Source: Altimarinus sp964500515 (GTDB taxonomy: Bacteria > Patescibacteriota > Gracilibacteria > BD1-5 > UBA6164). Taken from it: 64,000 bases of DNA. The stretch is taken from assembly GCA_964500515.1 (NCBI GenBank), contig CAZCNE010000001.1, positions 1 through 64,000 on the forward strand, read 5' to 3'. Position 1 is the stretch's first letter; every line of letters begins with the position of its first letter. The position numbers and the translations under genes were made by a program. The notes beneath the pieces were generated by a model that was not told the DNA's origin, searched no databases, and was given only the letters and a program-made list of their open reading frames with translations. This document shows positions 22,970-32,944 of this stretch, piece after piece.

Positions 22970-23314
22970 ATGAAAACGCATTCTTATCTTTGAGATATAA
23001 AAAAAATTTGTGATAATAATCATCTTACAGTTGATGAAATATTTTTAAAATTAAAAAATATTTATCCAAAAATAGGGAAATCAACAGTTTATAGAAATGT
23101 AGAAGAATTAGCAAAACTTTGAATACTTACAAAATTATCTTGAATAAAAGACAAGGTTTTATTTGAGCTAACAAAAGAAAATCACTTGCATTTAATTGAT
23201 GTAAATACTTGAAAGATAAAAGATATAAAATTAAAAGATTTTAATTTCCCTTGAATTCCAGATAATTTTTCTCTAGATTTTGCAAATATTAATTTATACT
23301 GAAAATTTAGATAA
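22970..23314 (+). CDS. Short Fur/PerR-family regulator
   Basis: 114 aa. The winged helix shows HLTVDEIFLKLKNIYPKIGKSTVYRNVEELAKLGIL, the Fur DNA-binding pattern. The dimerisation domain is short: ENHLHLIDVNTGKI keeps the two histidines of the usual HxHxxCxxCGKI motif but has no cysteines, and the C-terminal CxxC is absent. The structural zinc site is therefore missing, as in some minimal Fur proteins. It probably senses iron or peroxide and regulates the divergent peroxiredoxin gene. Confidence 0.88.
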
Positions 23315-23326
23315 TTATAGGAAATA

Positions 23327-23353
23327 TTGACAAACATAAATAATACATATAAT
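23327..23353 (+). promoter_or_regulatory. Putative promoter of the 107-aa gene
   Basis: TTGACA (23327-23332) and TATAAT (23348-23353) with a 15-bp spacer, 33 bases before the next ATG. Confidence 0.45.
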
Positions 23354-23386
23354 ATAACTCACATTATTTTTTTAAATTATAAAATT

Positions 23387-23710
23387 ATGCCAAACAAATT
23401 AAGAGGAAATGTTCCTGAACTTGAAGAATGAGAATTAACAATTTCTCAAGACTACATTTTAAGATTATTAGATTTGAACAAAAATCCTTCTTCTGAAAAT
23501 TTAGCTAAAATACTTGAAGAATGAAAAAAAATTATTGATAAATTAAAATGAGAATCTTTATTTGAATTTTTAGAATTAGTTGAAAGATTCAAAGGAAATG
23601 ATATTTTTCCTAATATTCAAGATGTTTTACAAAAATTAGACGCTTATTTAGAACTAAAAATGCAAGAAACATATACTTGAAAAAAAGTTGAGAATATAAT
23701 TGAAAATTAA
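23387..23710 (+). CDS. Hypothetical protein, 107 aa
   Basis: A small, acidic, helical soluble protein starting MPNKLRGNVPELEEGELTIS, with no cysteine or membrane segment. Its coding quality is clear (Gly at UGA, no stops) and it has its own promoter, but I recognise no family. It lies directly before the aromatic operon promoter. Confidence 0.6.
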
Positions 23711-23715
23711 TTATT

Positions 23716-23746
23716 TTGACAAAATTAATTTGTTGATTAATATACT
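23716..23746 (+). promoter_or_regulatory. Putative promoter of the shikimate operon
   Basis: TTGACA at 23716-23721 and TATACT at 23741-23746 with a 19-bp spacer. A similar TTGACAAA...TATACTT arrangement precedes the second leader at 36173. Confidence 0.4.
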
Positions 23747-23772
23747 TCTAAATAGCGATTTATAAATTTTAT

Positions 23773-23823
23773 ATGAGATTTACAGATAATTTTTTTTACT
23801 TTTACTTTTATTTCTTTCAATAA
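23773..23823 (+). CDS. Aromatic leader peptide 1 (attenuator)
   Basis: A 16-residue frame, MRFTDNFFYFYFYFFQ, with nine consecutive Phe/Tyr codons directly before the stop region. It has the design of the pheL/trpL leader peptides: ribosome stalling for lack of charged Phe- or Tyr-tRNA would occur on the codons that also form RNA segment 1. The leader stop TAA (23821-23823) falls in the loop of the 1:2 hairpin. It precedes the shikimate operon. Known: leader-peptide attenuation in other bacteria. Inferred: function here. Confidence 0.85.
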   Translation: MRFTDNFFYFYFYFFQ

Positions 23824-23898
23824 ATTGAAGGATTATTTTTGATGTTTTTAAGTAAAAAAACTATATAAATCCTTCAAAGAAATTGAAGGATTTTTTTT
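23813..23898 (+). promoter_or_regulatory. Attenuator RNA of the shikimate operon, with terminator
   Basis: Four segments can pair in exclusive ways. Segment 1 (23813-23820, inside the Phe/Tyr codons) pairs with segment 2 (23825-23832). Segment 2, TTGAAGGATTA (23825-23835), pairs 10 of 11 with segment 3, AAATCCTTCAA (23867-23877). Segment 3 pairs perfectly with segment 4, TTGAAGGATTT (23883-23893), which is followed by a run of T. The 3:4 stem is an intrinsic terminator. A ribosome stalled on segment 1 would free segment 2 to form the 2:3 antiterminator. Confidence 0.85.
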
Positions 23899-23915
23899 AT
23901 AAATAAAAAATATAT

Positions 23916-25094
23916 ATGAAAAAAATAATAATTTATTGAATGAGATGAACTTGAAAAACTACAATTTGAAGAAAATTATCTCGTATTTTATGATTAAAAT
24001 TTATCGATTTAGATGAATATATAAATAAAAAAATATGAAAAACAGTCTCAGATTTTGTAGAAGAAAACTCTTGGGAAGATTTTAGAGAAATAGAACATAA
24101 ATCTCTAAAAGAAATTATAGAAAAAGAAAATAATATAGTTTTATCTTTGTGATGATGAGCAATAATATTTCCAAGAAATCAAAAACTTGTTTTGAAAAAT
24201 TCTACAAAAACTATTTTTATAGACTCAAGTTTAGAAAATATTAATTCAAGAATAAGTAAAGATTTATGAAATAAAAATAGAGCAAGTTTAACTTGAAAAT
24301 CCCTGCTTGAAGAACTCGAAAAAGTTTACAATGAAAGAAAAGAAATTTATAATTCCTTTTATGATTTAAAAGTTTCAAATAATTGAAGTTTTGACGAAAC
24401 TTTAAAAGAAATAATAAAAAAAATAAATTATTGAAATATTTGTATACCAATCGTAAATTTAGAAAATATTTCAGAAAAGATAAATATAATAAATAATGAT
24501 CCAAAAATAAAATTTGTAGAGATTAGACTTGATTTAATTGAAGAAAAAAATAATTTAGAAAGTTTTATTGATCAAATTAACAAACAAATTATCTTGACAA
24601 ATAGGACAAGCAAAGAATGATGAAAATTTGTTTGAACAAGTAAAGAAAGTATAAAAATTTTAAAAAAATATTTAAAAAAAGTTGATTATGTGGATTTTGA
24701 GTTAATTAATTCTAAAAATATTGAAATATTGAAAGAAAATTTATGAAACACTAAACTTATAATTTCTTATCATAACTTTTTAGAAACTCCAAAATTGGAT
24801 GACTTGAAAAATATTTTGGAAGAAATGAAAAAATATAATCCAGATGTATACAAAATTGCAATTATTCCAAAAACAAAAGAAGATGTAAAAATAATTTATG
24901 ATTTAGAAAAATATTTTCAAGAAAATTTTAAAAACAAAGATTATATTTTTATATCTATGTGAAAATTATGAATGCAAACTAGGATAAATATAGCAAAACA
25001 AGGAGCTATTCTTAGTTTTTGAAATTTGGACAAAGTATCAGCACCAGGGCAAATAGGCTATAGTGATTTGTATAATTTAATATTTAATTGATAA
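23916..25094 (+). CDS. aroK-aroD: Fused shikimate kinase / 3-dehydroquinate dehydratase (type I)
   Basis: 392 aa, two enzymes. Residues 1 to about 165 are shikimate kinase: P-loop YGMRGTGKTTIG (glycines by UGA), the shikimate site FIDLDEYI, and LSLGGGAIIF. Residues from about 170 are a type I dehydroquinase: VEIRLDLIE, LTNRTSKEGG, catalytic His in ISYHNF, Schiff-base Lys in DVYKIAIIPKT, and ISMGKLGMQTRI. The kinase-dehydratase order is the same as in the fungal AROM polypeptide. It makes 3-dehydroshikimate and shikimate-3-phosphate. It is the first gene after attenuator 1, and its stop overlaps the next start by one base. Confidence 0.93.
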
Positions 25095-25939
25095 TGCATA
25101 TGAACATATGAGTTAAAACAGTATTTTCTGATTTGGATTGAACAGTATTAGAAAATTGAATTTTACCAAAAAATACACAAGAAACTATACAAAATATGTG
25201 AAAAAAATGAATTTCTTTTGTCCCTAGTACTTGAAAAGGATTTCCAAGAATGCATGACATGTTTAAAAATTGAATATCTATACTTGAATCGTGAGCAAGA
25301 ATTACATATCCAGATAAATCACAAGAACTTAATTCAATAGAAAATGATAATTTATTGGATTTGATAAGTTTGGCGAATAACATAAGTGATAAAATAAATT
25401 TTATGTTTTTTTATCCCAAAAATATAAATTTAAGACATGCTATATTTTTTACTTGAGAAAATAAGCATCCAAAGTTAAATAAGTTTGATTGAATTAGAAA
25501 TAAATATTTTGATTTTGCTATTTGAGATTTTGAAAATTATGCAAAATGACTTTGAAATATTACTATGCTTAATTTGCATGTTAATGCACAAAGTTTAGAA
25601 GAATTATGATTAAATGAAAAATATAATTGATTAAATCTAGTTTTCAATGAATGAATGTTAAATATTTCAGTAACTGATAAATGAAAAGCTATTGAAAAAA
25701 TAATATATGATTCAAGATGAAAAATGCGAGAGATTTTAGTTGCTTGAAATGATACAAATGATATTCCAGCCTTTGACACAGCTGTAAATTTAGTAAAAAA
25801 TCAAAGTATTGAAAAAGTTTGAATCATTATAGTTTGATGATATAAATATGATATATTAGAATCATGAAATATTACACTTATGGAAGTTGATTCTCCCGAT
25901 AAAATATGAGAAGCTTTTAGAGATTATTATAAATTATAA
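25094..25939 (+). CDS. HAD-superfamily phosphatase (Cof/IIB type)
   Basis: 281 aa. Motif I FSDLDGTVLENG, motif II STGKGFPRM, the cap domain in the middle, motif III Lys near DKGKAIEKI, and motif IV VAGNDTNDIPAF. This is the type IIB HAD layout used by sugar-phosphate phosphatases. ATG 25094 shares its A with the preceding stop (TAATG), so translation is coupled to the aroK-aroD fusion. Its substrate in an aromatic operon is unclear; a sugar-phosphate housekeeping role is an inference. Confidence 0.82.
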
Positions 25940-25948
25940 AATTAGCAT

Positions 25949-26797
25949 ATGAAAAAAATAGCTTTAGATATATGATGAACAAAAATTATTTGAGCTTTAT
26001 TTAGTGAAAGTAATGATATTTTAAAAACTATAAAAGAAAATATTTGAAAATATATTTTAAAAGATGTTTTAGATAAAATTCAAAATATAATTGATAAGTT
26101 AAGCAAAAATGAAAAAATAAATTATATTTGAATTAGTTTAAATTGACAAAGTAATAATTGATTTATATATTTTTCTAGAGTTTTAGGTTGAGAAATAAAT
26201 GATTATTTAGAAAAATATTTAAAATTGAATAATAATATAATATTAAAAATAGAAAATGATGTAAATTGTATGTGTTTATGAATAAATTACTTAAGTAAAG
26301 AAAAGTTAAATTATATTGTTTTATTAAATATCTGAACATGACTTAGATCAAGTTATTTTTATGATTCTAAGCTTTTGAAATGAAGTAAATGATTTTTTTG
26401 AGAAATTAGAGATAATATAGATATTTTAGAATTACAAAAAACTATAAATATAAATGATTTAATATGTTGAAGGTGAGTTTCAAATATATATAAAATTATT
26501 TCTTGAAAAGACTTATCTAGTGAAGAGATTTATAATTTATCTAAAAATTGAGAAGAAAATGCTTTAAAAACTATAGAAATTTTTAAAAAATATTTCATAA
26601 ATTTACTTTGTAGGATAAGCTATACTTTTAATCCAGAAATTATTTATATAGATTGATCTTTGAAAACTATCATTGAAGAAAATTATGAAAAAATAATAAA
26701 AAATTATAAAAATGAATGTGAGAAACATTTTATAAGTGAAATTAAAATTGTTAATTATGATAATTCTGCACTTTTTTGAGCTTTATTTATTAATTAA
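25949..26797 (+). CDS. ROK-family sugar kinase-like protein
   Basis: 282 aa with the actin-like ATPase opening MKKIALDIGGTKIIGALFSE and a middle GTGLRSSYFYD phosphate loop. It lacks the N-terminal helix-turn-helix of ROK repressors, so it is of the kinase type. The usual GEIGH segment reads FGEIRDN and the zinc-binding cysteine cluster is reduced to one CGRG, so the zinc site is probably lost. The substrate is unknown. It starts ten bases after the HAD gene and is co-transcribed. Confidence 0.75.
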
Positions 26798-26802
26798 TTT
26801 TT

Positions 26803-27840
26803 ATGAAGAATCTAAATTTAGAAAATTTAAAGACTTACACTAAAGAAAATCTTGAAAAAATGATACAAAAATTGAATTTATATCAAGATATAAAAGATAA
26901 TTTTTTAGAATATTTTAAAAATAATGAAGATTCTAAAAAAATACTTTTTATTTGATGAAATCAAATTTCTTGAAGTGTAAGTCCTTTTATGCATAATTAT
27001 TCGGCTTTTTTATTAGATTATAAACTTTCATATTTTCTTTTAGATATGCTAATAGAAGATTTGAAAGTTTGTGAAGTTCTTGAGCAAATAAAAAATAGAG
27101 AAGATATAGTTTGAGCGAATGTTACAATGCCGTATAAAGTAGATGTTTATGATTATTTGAGAGAAAAAGAAGTTTTGGATAAATCAGCATATTTGGCTTG
27201 AGCAGTAAATACAATTGTAAAAGAAAATTGAAATCTTGTTTGATATAATACCGATATAGATGGGATAATTAATCCTGTATCAAATCATAAGTTACTTTTA
27301 AATAGTTTTTATAAATGATATGTTTTATGAGCTTGATGAGCAGCAAGAGCAGTTATTACTGCTATGATTTTACTTTGAATAAAAAATATAAAAGTTTTTA
27401 ACAGAAGTGAAGAAAATTTAGTAAATTTAAAAAATCATTTTGAAAATAAAAAAATTAGAAAAATTTTTGATGAAAATGGTTTTTGAGATTATAAGATTGA
27501 AACTAAAGTATATGATTTAGAAAAAGATAGTTTAATTTTTGAAAAACAAACTGTATTAATTAATACCTTACCTCTTTGATTTAAAGAAAATTTGCCCAAA
27601 TATCCAATAAATATTTTAGATACAGATTTTAAAAATATTTCTCTTTATTTTGATATAGTTTATGATTTAAATTATCCAGAAACACCAACGGTAAGTTATT
27701 TAAATCAAAATTATCCAAATATAAAAATTTGTGATTGAATTGAAATGGTAGTTTGACAAGCAAAAAAATGATTTGAAATGTGGACTTGAGGAAAAAAATT
27801 TAATGAAAAAAATATAATTAATATCTTAAAAAATAGGTAA
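26803..27840 (+). CDS. aroE: Shikimate dehydrogenase
   Basis: 345 aa, longer than the usual 270-290 because of an N-terminal extension of about 40 residues and an insert. Motifs: SGSVSPFMHNYS (shikimate binding), GANVTMPYK with the catalytic Lys, LAGAVNTIV, YNTDIDG, and the NADP loop LGAGGAARAV. It reduces 3-dehydroshikimate to shikimate. It starts six bases after the ROK gene. Confidence 0.93.
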
Positions 27841-27934
27841 AAAATTTTTATAATTTTGGAACAGCTTCACAATCACAATGTGAAATAATTGCTTTTAATA
27901 TTTGTATATTTTTATTTTCTTAATTCATTTATTT

Positions 27935-28948
27935 ATGAAAAAAATGATTTGAAAACTTTTATCTCCTTATGATTTAAAAAATAAATTTCCTTTAAGTGAG
28001 ACTTGAAAAAAATCGGTAGAAAAAAACAGACAAGAATTAAAAGATATAATTACTTGAAAAACTGATAAAAAAATGCTTATTATTGGTCCTTGTAGTGCTG
28101 ATTTTGAAGAAAGTTTAGACAAATATGCAAAATTTTTAAGTGAAATGCAAGAAAAAATAGAGGATAAAATTAAAATTGTTATGAGATTTTATACAGGAAA
28201 ACCAAGAACTATTTGATGATGGAAATGATTACAAAACTCAAGGCCTTGAGAAATTCCAAATTTAATTACATGAATTGAAAATTCTAGAAAAATAGCTATT
28301 TCTTTGATAGAAAAATATAATCTTGCTTTGGCTGATGAACTTTTACATCCTCAATTAATTGAACATATAGATGATATTTATAGTTATTTTGCTATTTGAG
28401 CAAGAAGTAGTGAAAATCAATTTCATAGAGAAGTAAGTTCAGGTATAAGTTTTCCTGTTGGTTTAAAAAATCCAACATCATGAGATATAAAGATTATGTT
28501 AAATTCTGTAGAAGCTTCTATGAAGCCAAGTATTTATGTAATATGAAATAGTGTTTATGAAACTACTTGAAATAATTATAGTCATTGAATTCTTAGATGA
28601 TGATCTTTTTGACCAAATTATTCTTTTGATAATCTAAAAAATACTTTTGAAATGTCCAATAAAAGAGAGATGAAAAATAAAGCAATAATAATTGATACAA
28701 ATCATGATAATTCAGTGAAAAATTATGATTTACAATCTCATATTATGCAAGAAGTTTTAGAAAGTATTTCTTGAAATTTGGAACTTAAAAATTTTGTAAA
28801 ATGATTTATGGTGGAAAGTTATTTATATGATTGAAGACAAGATTATTGAGAAAATTTAAAAATGTGATTAAGTCTAACTGATGCTTGTATATGACTTGAA
28901 AAAACACAGGAATTGATTTTTGATTTATATGATAAATTAATAATTTAA
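27935..28948 (+). CDS. aroG: DAHP synthase, type I (AroF/G/H family)
   Basis: 337 aa, condensing PEP with erythrose-4-phosphate as the first step of the shikimate pathway. Visible motifs are LIIGPCSAD, MRFYTGKPRTIGGWKG, SGISFPVGLKNPTSG, RGGSFGPNY, IIDTNHDNS and VKGFMVESYLYDGRQ. The N-terminal segment is of the short AroFGH type, with no fused chorismate mutase or ACT domain. Expression control probably comes from the attenuator upstream; feedback sites cannot be judged by eye. Confidence 0.95.
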
Positions 28949-29050
28949 AAAAAAACTTTTATTAAATTTGAATAAAAATTTAACACCGATTTATTTACAG
29001 AGATTTTTAAAAACATAATCAAGATTTTTTATCTTTTATAATTTATTTTT

Positions 29051-29923
29051 ATGGAAATATTGTGAATTTGAGAAATAGTTTTAGATAAAACTTATATAAT
29101 TTCTTGAGATCTTGACTTTTGACAAAAAACTGAAAGTCAAGATTCGCAAATATCTATTTGATGACCAGTACCTTCTGCATTAAAATTATTAAAAAATTTA
29201 TGATGTAGTGTAAGTATAATTTGAAGTATATGAAATTGACCACTTTGAAAATTTGTAAAAAATGAATTCAAAAAATATGGGATAAAAAGTAATTTTGTTG
29301 TAGATAAATCAACAAAGGTAAATACGGTTATTGTCAATGAAATAAATTGAACAAGAACAATTATAAAAGATAAAATTTATAATGATAAATTACAAAAAAT
29401 AGATATTGAAGCCATAAAAATAGCAGATTTAATAATTTTTGATAGAAGTGAAAAAGAAGCTTTTAAATTTGTTTTAAAACATAAAAATGAAGATACAAAG
29501 ATAATTTTTGATCCATGAACAGAGTGGAATGAAGAAATCATTTTTATGTCAAAAAATACTTTTTTTCCTATATTTCCAATTGAAACATTAAAAAAAATAA
29601 ATGATAAAAACGATTTTGAAAAAAATATAAAAAAATTGTATAAATTGATGTGAAAATCAATTATAATTACAGCTTGAGAAAATTGATCATTTTTGTATGA
29701 TTGAAAAGAATTAAGACATTTTCAAGCAATAAAGATTTGTTGTGTAGACACAAATTGAGCTTGAGATATTTTTAGATGAGCTATAGCTTATGGTATTTTA
29801 CAAAAACGGGATTTAGAAAAATCTATTATATTTGCAAATAAACTTGCTTGATTACAATGTATGAGAAAAGGAAATTTGTCTGCTGTTCCAAATTTAAAAG
29901 AAATTAATAATTTTACTTCATAA
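29051..29923 (+). CDS. PfkB-family sugar kinase
   Basis: 290 aa, ribokinase fold. The N-terminal GIGEIVLDK and GGPVPSALKLLKNLG segments and the C-terminal signature CVDTNGAGDIFRGAIAYG, with the catalytic Asp, are typical of PfkB kinases. The substrate (fructose-6-phosphate, adenosine, other sugars) is not decidable. It sits eleven bases before the aldolase-like gene, so the pair may work on the same sugar phosphate. Confidence 0.88.
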
Positions 29924-29933
29924 CATATTAACT

Positions 29934-30770
29934 ATGTCAAAAAAACATATTTTAAACAGAGTTTTTTCTTTAAAAAAAGCGATGCCAGCTTTTAATGTAA
30001 GTTCTATTGATTTACTTAGAGCAATTTTTGAAATTTCTAAAAAATATAATTATCCTGTTTTTATAGAAACTTCAAAATGAGAAGCTGATTATTTTTCACC
30101 AGAACTTTTATGAGATATGTGTAAAAGTTTAAGCAAAATTCATGATGTAAATTATATATTGCACTTGGATAGAGCTTGAGATTTAGAATTTATGGAAAGA
30201 TGTTTAAAGGCTTGATATGATAGTATAAGTGCAGAATTTGGAAAAGATAAAAGTTTAGAAGAAATTATTTCTCTAAGTAAAAAAGCTAAAGAATTAACTT
30301 ATAAATATAATGCAATTTTAGAATGAGTTATGGAAGTTGTGCCAATAGTTTATTATGAAAACAATGAAAAAAATTTAAATTTCACAGATTTAGATTTTGC
30401 AAAAAAATTTGTAGATGAAGTGAAACCAGACCTACTTTGTGTTGCTATTTGAACCCAAAGTGGTGGGATGAAAAATGTCTGAGAAATAAGGTATGATATA
30501 CTTGAAGAAATGCAAAAACTTTATCCAGATTTACCTCTTATGATTCATGGATGATCTTTTATAGATGATGAAATTATAAGAAAAATAATTTCTCTTTGAG
30601 TTAGTAAAATAAATATAAATGCAGAACTAAGATATGCTTATAGTAATAAATTAAAAGAAAATTTATCAAAAAATCCTGATGAATATGCTCCTTATAGATT
30701 ACTTGATTGAGTGAAAGAAGAATTATCAAAAGTTGTAGAAAATAAAATAAAATTGATGTGAAGATTTTAA
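29934..30770 (+). CDS. Class II fructose-bisphosphate aldolase-like protein with a degenerate zinc site
   Basis: 278 aa, aligned by eye along the whole class II aldolase barrel: KKAMPAFNVSSIDLLRAI, VFIETSKGEADY, IHGGSFIDDE and LGVSKININAEL. The catalytic Asp is present in LHLDRAGD, but the next residue, normally a zinc-binding His (LDH), is Arg. The second zinc His (normally G[TN]xHG) is also missing in AIGTQSGG. Only the His of IHGGS remains. It may be a non-metal variant, an aldolase-fold enzyme of new specificity, or inactive. Confidence 0.8.
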
Positions 30771-30795
30771 AAAATTATTAAATATTAAAAAAATT

Positions 30796-31884
30796 ATGAA
30801 AGATATAAAAGTAAAAATTAAACAAAATGATGTAAATTATAAAATAATATTTTCAGATGATTTTGTATATAGTATAAAAAAAGAAATAGATTATTTTGAA
30901 AAAAAGAGATTTTTGTTTGTTGTAGATTCGGAAGTTCATAAACTTTATTTTGAGTGAAAAGATTTTGAATTAGAATTTTTAGTGATTCCAAATTGAGAAC
31001 AAAATAAAAATATGAAAACTGTTTTTATGATTTTGGATAAACTTATGGAATTATCTTTCACTAGGAAAGATTATTTAGTTGCTATTTGATGATGAGTTAC
31101 TTGAGATATAGTTTGATTTGCTGCAAGTTTATTTAAAAGATGAATAAATTTAATCCAAATTCCTACAACTTTGCTTTCTATGTTCGATTCAAGTGTATGA
31201 GGAAAAACATGAGTTGATTATATGGAAGTAAAAAATTGAATTTGAGTTTTTTATAATCCAAAACTTGTGATTGTTGATATAAATTTTTTAAAAACACTTC
31301 CAGAAAAAGAACTTATTTCAGGGTATTTTGAATGATTAAAACACGCTTTACTTTTGTGAAAAAAAGATTATAAAGAATTTAGGGATAATTATGAAAAAAT
31401 TATAAAAAAAGATTTTAATAAAAATATAGAAAAAATAGTTGCAAAAAACATAAAATGTAAATTAAAAGTTGTAAAAAGTGATCCAACAGAAACAAACTGA
31501 AAAAGAAGAATACTAAATTATGGACATACATTTTGACATGCTCTTGAAACCTATTTAAACTTTGAATTATGACACTGAATTTGTGTAGTTTATGGGATAA
31601 TTTTCGCAAATTTACTTTCTTTAAATTTATGAATTTTAGATAAAAAAATTTCTGAAAATATTGAAAATTTTATCAAATCAAAAATAAAAGATATAAAAAT
31701 TGAAAAACTTGATTTTGATAAGATTTTTTCTTATATGAAAAATGATAAAAAAAATGAAACAAAAGAAGTAAATTTTATACTTTTAAAAGATTATTGAGAA
31801 CTTATAGAAAAAAAACTTGATGAAAAAAAATTGAGAGAGGTATTTGAATTATTTATTAAAAATTTAGGAAATGAAAAAAATTAG
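30796..31884 (+). CDS. aroB: 3-dehydroquinate synthase
   Basis: 362 aa. Motifs: LVAIGGGVTGDIVGFAASLFKRG, QIPTTLLSMFDSSVGGKTGV, the metal-binding Glu in YFEGLKHALL, NYGHTFGHALE and the last His in LGHGICVVYG. It converts DAHP to 3-dehydroquinate using NAD and a divalent metal. Its last 14 bases overlap the next gene. Confidence 0.95.
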
Positions 31885-32890
31885 TTTCAAAAATGATTAT
31901 AGTGAATGAGCTTGTTCAAATATTTTGGATAAATTATTAAAAACAAATTTAGAACAAGAAGATTGATATGGAGAAGATATTTATTCAAAAAATGCTAGAA
32001 AGTTGATAAAAAAATCTTTAGAAGATAAAAATGTAGATATTCATTTTGTTTCTTGATGAACTCAAGCAAATTTACTTTGTATTTCTTCTGTTTTAAAACC
32101 TTATGAATCTGTTATTGCAGCAAAAACTTGACATATAGCAACACATGAAGCTTGAGCAATTGAGTCAACAGGACACAAAATAAACACAATAGACACAAAT
32201 GACTGAAAATTAAAAAAAGAAGATTTGAAAAAAATATTGGAAGAACATACAGATGAACATATGGTAAAACCGAAACTTGTTTTTATATCTAATTCTACGG
32301 AGATTTGAAGTATTTATACAAAAAAAGAATTAAAAGATTTAAAAGAATTTTGTCAGGAAAATAATTTATATCTTTATCTTGATTGAGCAAGATTAGCTTC
32401 AGCATTGAGTTCAAAGTATAATGATATAAAATTTTGAGATTTAACAAAATTATTAGATATTTTTTATATCTGATGAACAAAAAATGGAGCTTTGCTTTGA
32501 GAGGCAATTGTTATAGTAAATGACAAATTAAAAGAAGATTTTAGATACAACATGAAGCAAAAATGAGCAATGCTTGCTAAATGAAGAATATTATGAATTC
32601 AATTTGAAGAATTATTTCAAGATAATTTATACTTAAAGCTATGAGAACATGCAAATAATATGGCTTTTAAAATCGCAGAATCAATTGAGAAAAAATGATA
32701 CAATTTTTTAACTAAACCAGAATCAAATCAGATTTTTCCTATTTTACCAAATAATTTAATCAAAAAATTATCTAAAGATTTTGATTTCTATGTTTGGCAA
32801 AAAATTGATGAAAAAAATTTTGCAATAAGAATTGTTACTTCTTGGGCAACAAAAAAGGAAGATGTTGAGAGATTTATAGAATTTATGTAG
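31871..32890 (+). CDS. Threonine-aldolase-like PLP enzyme (beta-eliminating lyase family)
   Basis: 339 aa, fold-type I PLP enzyme of the LtaE/GLY1 class. Signs are FVSGGTQANLL (phosphate cup), SVIAAKTGHIATHEAGA, LYLDGARLASAL with the PLP-binding Asp, and YIGGTKNGALLGEAIV with the Schiff-base Lys at about 204. The reaction would split threonine to glycine and acetaldehyde. In an organism that reads UGA as Gly a glycine source is noteworthy, but a link is speculation. Its TAG stop is formed by the first bases of a REP palindrome. Confidence 0.88.
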
Positions 32891-32915
32891 GGAATGGTTT
32901 TAAACCATTCCCTAC
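32887..32915. repeat. REP palindrome, copy 2
   Basis: Identical to the copy at 11050 (arms GTAGGGAATGGTTT and AAACCATTCCCTAC). Its first four bases, GTAG, supply the stop codon of the threonine-aldolase-like gene. Confidence 0.9.
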
Positions 32916-32944
32916 AAGAAATAATATTTTTTAATTATTTTATT

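Noticed and set aside
23773..23898. T-box riboswitch as the regulator of the aromatic operon
   Set aside because: No T-box consensus or specifier stem is visible, whereas a Phe/Tyr-rich leader frame with alternating hairpins is.
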